From NCBI GenBank assembly GCA_036388095.1, contig DASVSL010000084.1:1-9036 (forward strand): a DNA stretch of 9,036 nt, read 5' to 3'. Below are positions 5,319 through 9,036 of this stretch, piece after piece (positions within the stretch are counted from its first letter, which is position 1; each line of letters starts with the position of its first letter). The notes under the pieces are model-generated. The model saw nothing but the letters and a program-made list of their open reading frames with translations, made no database searches and had not been told where the DNA came from. The position numbers were made by a program, and so were the translations under genes. The stretch comes from DASVSL01 sp036388095. GTDB taxonomy: Bacteria; Patescibacteriota; Saccharimonadia; Saccharimonadales; Saccharimonadaceae.

Positions 5319-6548
5319 GTGCGAGTTTCACACCAATTTACCAAGACCACCAAGACGGTTCCGAGCGGAGAGGTCGCCCGCAATGCACAACTGCTGATTC
5401 AGGCAGGCTACGTCTACAAGGTGATGGCGGGCGTCTACGCGTATACGCCGCTTGGTCTTCGTGTCCTCGACAATATCAAGCAGATTGTCCGAGAAGAAAT
5501 GAACGCCGTCGGTGGGCAAGAACTGATCATGAGCAATCTGCAGCGTCCGGAAACCTGGCAGATGACTGGACGTTGGGACGACGATGCGGTTGATGTTTGG
5601 TTTAAGACACGGCTCAAAGATGATACGGAACTCGGGTTGGCCTGGAGCCACGAAGAGGCGATTATGGAAATGATGCAGCAGTACGTCAAAAGCTACAAAG
5701 ACTTACCGCAAAGCGTCTACCAATTCCAAACCAAGCTACGAAACGAGCTACGTGCCAAGTCAGGCATCATGCGTGGCCGCGAATTCGTCATGAAGGACAT
5801 GTACAGTTTGCACGCCACGGCCGAAGACTGCGATGCCTATTACGACAAGGTCATCGAAGCCTATAAGCGCTGTTACGATCGGTTTGGTATCGGCAGCAGT
5901 ACCTTCGTGACGTTTGCAAGCGGCGGTGCATTTACGAAGTTTTCTCATGAATTTCAGACGATTTGTGAAGCGGGTGAGGACGTTCTGTACGTGAACGATG
6001 ATCGAAGCGTCGCCGTTAACGAAGAAGTCCTCGACGATGCGACGAATGAGCTGGGCGTCGACAAAACGACGCTGACCGCGGTTACCAGCGCTGAAGTCGG
6101 CAATATCTTTAAATTCGGTACCGAAAAATCTGAGAAAATGAAGATCTACTACACAGATGCCGACGGTGCGGCTAAGCCGATCTACCTCAACAGCTATGGT
6201 ATCGGTATAACGCGTGTGATGGGCGTGATCGTCGAAAAATTTGCTGACGACCGTGGGTTGGTCTGGCCGAGCCAGATCGCCCCGTACCACGTCTACCTGG
6301 TGGCCATCGGTGATACGGTGGAGCGTGCGAACGAGTTATATCGAACACTGACCGACAAAGGTATCGACGTGCTTTATGACGACCGTGACGCTCGGCCAGG
6401 CGAGAAGTTCGCTGACGCGGATTTGCTCGGTATTCCACACCGCGTTGTCGTGAGCCCGCGCCTTGAGGACGGGCAGGTCGAGTACAAGTCTCGGACCGAA
6501 ACCAACAGCGAGACATTGACTGCAGCAGAGCTAGTTGCTAGAATATAG
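5319..6548 (+). CDS. proS: Prolyl-tRNA synthetase, short form without editing insert
   Basis: Class II synthetase that charges tRNA-Pro. At 409 residues it is far shorter than the usual bacterial form (about 570), because the INS editing domain between motifs 2 and 3 is missing: the chain runs from the SHEFQTICEAGEDVL block (209-223) over about 35 residues straight to AEVGNIFKFGT (258-268). Visible motifs: motif 1 YAYTPLGLRVLDNI (40-53), the substrate loop WSHEEA (109-114, where most ProRS read PTHEE), motif 2 LRNELRAKSGIMRGREFVMKD (near 140-160), motif 3 SYGIGITRVMG (292-302), and the HGTP anticodon-binding domain (about 323-409). The start is GTG 5319; no SD is present, and a -10 box lies just upstream. 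A short ProRS without INS is known in alphaproteobacteria and mitochondria. Mischarged Ala-tRNA-Pro would need a separate deacylase; none is in the window. Confidence 0.96.
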   Translation: MRVSHQFTKTTKTVPSGEVARNAQLLIQAGYVYKVMAGVYAYTPLGLRVLDNIKQIVREEMNAVGGQELIMSNLQRPETWQMTGRWDDDAVDVWFKTRLKDDTELGLAWSHEEAIMEMMQQYVKSYKDLPQSVYQFQTKLRNELRAKSGIMRGREFVMKDMYSLHATAEDCDAYYDKVIEAYKRCYDRFGIGSSTFVTFASGGAFTKFSHEFQTICEAGEDVLYVNDDRSVAVNEEVLDDATNELGVDKTTLTAVTSAEVGNIFKFGTEKSEKMKIYYTDADGAAKPIYLNSYGIGITRVMGVIVEKFADDRGLVWPSQIAPYHVYLVAIGDTVERANELYRTLTDKGIDVLYDDRDARPGEKFADADLLGIPHRVVVSPRLEDGQVEYKSRTETNSETLTAAELVARI

Positions 6549-6567
6549 CTACTCTAACGAGGGTAGC
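6548..6567 (+). terminator. Hairpin overlapping the proS stop codon
   Basis: GCTACTCT (6548-6555) and AGGGTAGC (6560-6567) form an 8-bp stem with one T-G wobble and an AACG loop; its first base is the last base of the proS stop codon. No T-tract follows (AGAGAACTATATT), so it is not a clear intrinsic terminator. It may be a 3'-end protecting or pausing hairpin. Confidence 0.4.
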
Positions 6568-6574
6568 AGAGAAC

Positions 6575-6580
6575 TATATT
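6575..6580 (+). promoter_or_regulatory. Candidate -10 box upstream of greA
   Basis: TATATT matches the -10 consensus at five of six, but no -35 is visible at 17 nt (CTCTAA). If used, the transcript would begin inside the 6585-6604 hairpin. An alternative -10, TTTACT at 6605-6610, follows that hairpin and resembles the frr arrangement; which of them is used cannot be told from sequence. Confidence 0.35.
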
Positions 6581-6584
6581 GTCG

Positions 6585-6604
6585 CGCACACTTTAAGGTG
6601 TGCG
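6585..6604 (+). repeat. CGCACAC/GTGTGCG palindrome before greA
   Basis: A perfect 7-bp inverted repeat, CGCACAC (6585-6591) and GTGTGCG (6598-6604), with loop TTTAAG, is followed by TTTACT. It could be a leader hairpin or weak terminator between proS and greA, or a DNA operator. Its core and the TACTAAG following it resemble the palindrome and -10 region in front of frr. Confidence 0.5.
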
Positions 6605-6625
6605 TTTACTAAGCGAGAATAATTT

Positions 6626-7081
6626 ATGAAAAAACACTATCATCTTACATCAGAGGGCAAAGTCGAGCTTGAGACCGAACTAGCCGAGTTACTTGCCCAG
6701 CGTAGCCAGATCGCTGAGAAAATTTCGAATGCCCGGGATTATGGCGACCTTAGCGAGAACGCCGAATATGACGCCGCCCGCGAAGAACAGGCCATGCTGG
6801 AAAGCCGTATCGCTGAACTTGAAGAAATCCTCGCTAACGCCGACATCATCAAGCCGGGTGCGAAGGGCGCTGTCAGTGTTGGTAGCAACGTCGACCTTAA
6901 AAACGGCGCGAAAGAGGTCAGCTACCGAGTCGTTGGGCCAGTTGAAGCCGACCCTGCCGCTGGCAAAATCAGTAACGAATCACCGATCGGCAGTGCGCTG
7001 ATGGGCAAAAAAGTCGGCGAAAAAGTGACGATCAAGACCCCAAAGGGCGACGTCACGTACTCCGTCATCGCCATTTCGTAA
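6626..7081 (+). CDS. greA: Transcription elongation factor GreA
   Basis: GreA enters the secondary channel of backtracked RNA polymerase and stimulates cleavage of the extruded RNA 3' end. The 151 residues match the family length (about 158). The N-terminal coiled-coil (about 8-75) carries the acidic tip ARDYGDLSENAEYDAA (36-51) with D41 and E44, the residues that hold the catalytic Mg ion; these are intact. The C-terminal FKBP-like domain (about 80-150) includes SYRVVGPVEADP, ISNESPIGSALMGKKVG (115-131) and the final TYSVIAIS. The ATG at 6626 has only a weak GCGAGAA-like site upstream. The 77-nt gap after proS holds two hairpins, and a strong terminator follows the gene, so greA ends its unit. 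Confidence 0.97.
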   Translation: MKKHYHLTSEGKVELETELAELLAQRSQIAEKISNARDYGDLSENAEYDAAREEQAMLESRIAELEEILANADIIKPGAKGAVSVGSNVDLKNGAKEVSYRVVGPVEADPAAGKISNESPIGSALMGKKVGEKVTIKTPKGDVTYSVIAIS

Positions 7082-7105
7082 CCCACTCTCACTGCAGTAC
7101 ACCCT

Positions 7106-7136
7106 AAGATCTCGACCGCCGTTGTCGAGATCTTTT
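7106..7136 (+). terminator. Intrinsic terminator of greA
   Basis: An 11-bp perfect stem, AAGATCTCGAC (7106-7116) and GTCGAGATCTT (7124-7134), with a 7-base loop, runs into TTTT (7133-7136). It is 25 nt after the greA stop. The next gene's -10 box begins only about 10 nt later. Confidence 0.9.
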
Positions 7137-7140
7137 GTAA

Positions 7141-7151
7141 TCATATATACT
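7141..7151 (+). promoter_or_regulatory. -10 promoter core of the serine hydrolase, start-proximal
   Basis: TCATATATACT contains TATACT (7146-7151), which ends 7 nt before ATG 7159. A partial -35, TTGTCG (7122-7127, four of six, 18-nt spacing), lies in the terminator stem. The predicted start is at or beside the ATG, implying a leaderless mRNA. The same 11 bases occur on the - strand at 1124-1114. Confidence 0.55.
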
Positions 7152-7158
7152 TGCACCT

Positions 7159-8028
7159 ATGTCAAACCATTCGGAGGTACCGGTACCGGGTGAGGCGATC
7201 GACTTGTCGTCGCTCAGCGAACGCCTGCAGACCGTCGAGCGGCGGGCAAGGCGTCTTGGCGTACGTGTTCGGGCCCTCGTGGTAAGCGGTGATCAGCAGA
7301 TCGAAAAACAGGCCGATCAACCGATGTTTGCGGCAAGTCTGGGTAAACTGCCGCTAGCGGATATGGTGATTGAACAGCTTGATTCTGACGAGCTGATAGA
7401 TGTCGAAGCCCTCGCCATTACCCATCCCCGAACTGGTGAGCGGATCGAAAAACAATCCGTCGGCGACTTGCTTGAATGTATGCTCAAACATTCGTCGAAT
7501 GTAGCGTACCGCGTGCTCGCGGAGCGGCTTGGCGGCTCGGCTGAAATTCAAGGCTATTATGCGCATCACGGTTGGCACGCGACATCCGTTCTTGGGGGTG
7601 GCCCGACTGGTCGTGCCCTTATCGGCGAAACCAGCCCAGTCGACGCCCTCGATCAATTAGGAGGGTTGCTTGCACCCGATACAGAAAATGGCGTGTTACC
7701 ACAGACAGCCGTGCAATCCCTCCGTGACAATGCCGTGAAGCGCTACGGCATACGTAGAGTAGTTCCGCCTAACGATGAAGTACAAATATGGAACAAAACA
7801 GGTGAGTATAACGGCGACCTGGTTGATCCGTGGGCCTACCGGCATGATGTCGGTCGCGTCACTGGCCCGGACGGTACGATTGATTACGCGCTCATGACCT
7901 CGACAACGCCGCGCAAAAAAGTCTTGGCAGACCTGGTGGTCGGGCGGATGACGGCGGAGGTTGCCGCTTCGGCGGGCGGTCCGCGGGCGTGCGGGGTGGG
8001 CCGACACATTCTTCGTCTGCTGCGCTAA
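7159..8028 (+). CDS. Class A beta-lactamase-fold serine hydrolase, no signal peptide
   Basis: The 289-residue product has the three active-site motifs of the class A beta-lactamase/penicillin-binding fold: SLGK (S60, K63), SSN (112-114, matching SDN) and KTG (213-215). A Glu equivalent to E166 of true class A enzymes is not evident: the omega-loop stretch (about 150-175, GRALIGETSPVDALDQLGGL) lacks the ExxLN pattern, though E157 could be considered. It may thus be a peptidase-like or esterase-like enzyme, not an antibiotic-degrading lactamase. Odd: the N-terminus (MSNHSEVPVPGEAIDL) is polar with no signal peptide, lipobox or membrane anchor, and a stop at 7138 prevents extension, so it looks cytoplasmic. 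The last 18 residues are Gly/Arg-rich and encoded by a G-rich stretch. ATG 7159 has no SD; its -10 box is 7 nt away. It stands alone between greA's terminator and lysS. Function is unknown. Confidence 0.85.
   Translation: MSNHSEVPVPGEAIDLSSLSERLQTVERRARRLGVRVRALVVSGDQQIEKQADQPMFAASLGKLPLADMVIEQLDSDELIDVEALAITHPRTGERIEKQSVGDLLECMLKHSSNVAYRVLAERLGGSAEIQGYYAHHGWHATSVLGGGPTGRALIGETSPVDALDQLGGLLAPDTENGVLPQTAVQSLRDNAVKRYGIRRVVPPNDEVQIWNKTGEYNGDLVDPWAYRHDVGRVTGPDGTIDYALMTSTTPRKKVLADLVVGRMTAEVAASAGGPRACGVGRHILRLLR
7974..8000 (+). other. G-run cluster, possible G-quadruplex
   Basis: Four runs of three or more G on the coding strand (7974-7976, 7985-7987, 7993-7996 and 7998-8000) with loops of 8, 5 and 1 bases fit a loose quadruplex pattern, about 40 nt before the lysS -10 box. 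It is in the tail of the hydrolase gene and may be simply Gly/Arg codon use. Confidence 0.25.
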
Positions 8029-8038
8029 CGGGTAGTTT

Positions 8039-8047
8039 TGCTATACT
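8039..8047 (+). promoter_or_regulatory. Extended -10 promoter of lysS, start-proximal
   Basis: TGCTATACT, identical to the frr element, ends 9 nt before ATG 8057. No -35 is seen. The predicted start is 2-4 nt before the ATG, leaving no space for a usable Shine-Dalgarno (GGA at 8053-8055 is too close). Confidence 0.6.
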
Positions 8048-8056
8048 TAACCGGAT

Positions 8057-9036
8057 ATGGCGACCCTCAAAGAACTCCGTGACGAACGACTGCGCAAACT
8101 GACCGAGCTTCGACAGCTCGGTCTTGACCCGTACCCAGCTCGTAGCCACCGCACCCACCATGCCAAGGTAATCCTGGACGACTTTGAGACGCTGCATGAT
8201 ACCGAGGTCACGGTAGCTGGCCGCGTGGCGGGAATCCGCAAGTTTGGCGCTCTTGCGTTTATCGTCCTGCGTGATGTCAGTGGGCAGATCCAATTATTCA
8301 TGAAAGCTGATACGGTCGAACCGTTGAAGGCTGACAATGGCCAGCTCGGGATAAGTGAATTACCACTGCTTGATACCGGCGATTTCATCGAGGCTACTGG
8401 GCCTGTCATCCGCACCAAGACAGGTGAAGTGTCAGTTGATGTCCGCCAGCTGCGGCTGCTCACTAAAAGCCTACGACCGATGCCGAACGCCGTCGATGGC
8501 TTTACCGACAAAGAGCAGCGCCTGCGACGGCGCTACGTCGACATGAACGTCAATTTGGACGTCCGGGCACGCTATGAACGCCGTAGTCGCTTTTGGTCGG
8601 CAACGCGCGAGTTTTTGGACGGGCAGGGATTCTACGAGGTCAACGTGCCAGTGCTCGAGCACACCACCGGTGGGGCCGACGCGAATCCGTTCGTGACGCA
8701 CATGGACGCGCTCGACACCGACTTTTATCTGCGCATCAGCCACGAACTGCCACTCAAGCGGCTGATTGGGGGAGGCTTTGAAAAGGTCTATGACATCGGG
8801 CCACGGTTTCGGAATGAAAACTACAGCGACGAGCATTTACCAGAGCACGTTGCGATGGAATGGTACTGGGCGTATGCCGATTGGCGCGCTGGCATGGCGA
8901 TGCAGGAAAAGTTATTCAACCATGTGATTGAACGTACTTTTGGCACATTACAGTTTACAATTGGAAAGTTCGACATTGATTTAAGTAAAAAATGGGAGGA
9001 ATGGGACTATGCTGAGATTATTAAGGATCGCTATGG
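8057..9036 (+). CDS. lysS: Lysyl-tRNA synthetase, class II (3' end missing)
   Basis: Class IIb synthetase charging tRNA-Lys; 326 residues are visible of a usual 490-510. Order: an N-terminal helix with ERLRKLTELRQLGLDPYP (10-27), an OB-fold anticodon domain (about 50-137, with FIVLRDVSGQIQLFM), the linker FTDKEQRLRRRYVDMNVN (149-166), motif 1 ending VPVL (197-200), TTGGADANPFVTHMDALD (203-220), YLRISHELPLKRLIGGGFE (near 224-242) and motif 2 with YDIGPRFRNE (245-254). After FRNE the usual HNPEF is HLPEHV (260-265), a noticeable variant. ATG 8057 is the start by alignment and by the -10 box nearby; no stop occurs before the window end. The last 100 bases are markedly AT-rich but remain in frame. 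Motif 3 lies beyond the window. Confidence 0.95.
   Translation, partial: MATLKELRDERLRKLTELRQLGLDPYPARSHRTHHAKVILDDFETLHDTEVTVAGRVAGIRKFGALAFIVLRDVSGQIQLFMKADTVEPLKADNGQLGISELPLLDTGDFIEATGPVIRTKTGEVSVDVRQLRLLTKSLRPMPNAVDGFTDKEQRLRRRYVDMNVNLDVRARYERRSRFWSATREFLDGQGFYEVNVPVLEHTTGGADANPFVTHMDALDTDFYLRISHELPLKRLIGGGFEKVYDIGPRFRNENYSDEHLPEHVAMEWYWAYADWRAGMAMQEKLFNHVIERTFGTLQFTIGKFDIDLSKKWEEWDYAEIIKDRY

Noticed and set aside
5760..6290. Long - strand frame inside proS
   Set aside because: It is an antisense shadow of ProRS motifs 2-3; its composition is not protein-family-like and no start signals are present.
8990..9012. Internal SD (GGGAGGA) with ATGs near the window end as a new gene start
   Set aside because: The ATGs at 9001 and 9009 are out of the lysS frame, and too little sequence remains to support an overlapping gene; the purines encode lysS residues.
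1..9036. CRISPR arrays, tRNA or rRNA genes, insertion sequences
   Set aside because: No regularly spaced repeats, cloverleaf-like sequences, rRNA segments, transposase frames or terminal inverted repeats were found by reading.

Overview
The window reads as a compact bacterial core-gene region, most likely from Candidatus Saccharibacteria (TM7) or a related Patescibacteria/CPR lineage. The reasons are lineage-style inference, not proof: very tight packing, several GTG starts, a short ProRS without its editing insert, a short EF-Ts, and a thinned version of the classic rpsB-tsf-pyrH-frr-uppS-cdsA-dxr-rseP-proS order in which pyrH, cdsA and dxr are absent. TGA is used as a true stop (end of frr) and no gene needs an in-frame TGA, so the genetic code is standard.

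Layout. 1-979 (+): the 3' half of rpsB, then tsf, closed by a strong hairpin (996-1025). 1030-1125 (-): an apparent mini transcription unit with a -10 box, a near-consensus Shine-Dalgarno and an 11-codon ORF, ending at the same hairpin read from the other side. 1177-1977 (-): an unrecognised 266-residue membrane protein with its own good promoter and terminator, in the place where pyrH usually stands. 1978-2117: a divergent promoter region with a CACACC/GGTGTG palindrome. 2118-5289 (+): frr, uppS, rseP and a CPBP-family membrane protease with gaps of 6 and 3 nt and an 8-nt overlap. 5319-6548 (+): proS, with an extended -10 just before its GTG. 6626-7081 (+): greA, preceded by two hairpins and followed by a clear terminator. 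7159-8028 (+): a class A beta-lactamase-fold serine hydrolase without a signal peptide. 8057-9036 (+): lysS, running off the window end.

How the genes fit together. Most act in translation (S2, EF-Ts, ribosome recycling factor, prolyl- and lysyl-tRNA synthetases) or transcript elongation (GreA). UppS supplies the lipid carrier for cell-wall precursors. RseP and the CPBP protein are two different intramembrane proteases placed together. The serine hydrolase has the residues of penicillin-interacting enzymes but looks cytoplasmic.

The most interesting signals are non-coding or tiny: the 11-codon mini unit at 1045-1119; three genes (proS, the serine hydrolase and lysS) whose -10 boxes sit only 7-9 nt before the start codon, suggesting leaderless mRNAs; an identical 11-nt promoter core beside two terminators; and a related palindrome in front of frr and greA. 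All of these are inferences from sequence and need transcript data and comparison with related genomes.
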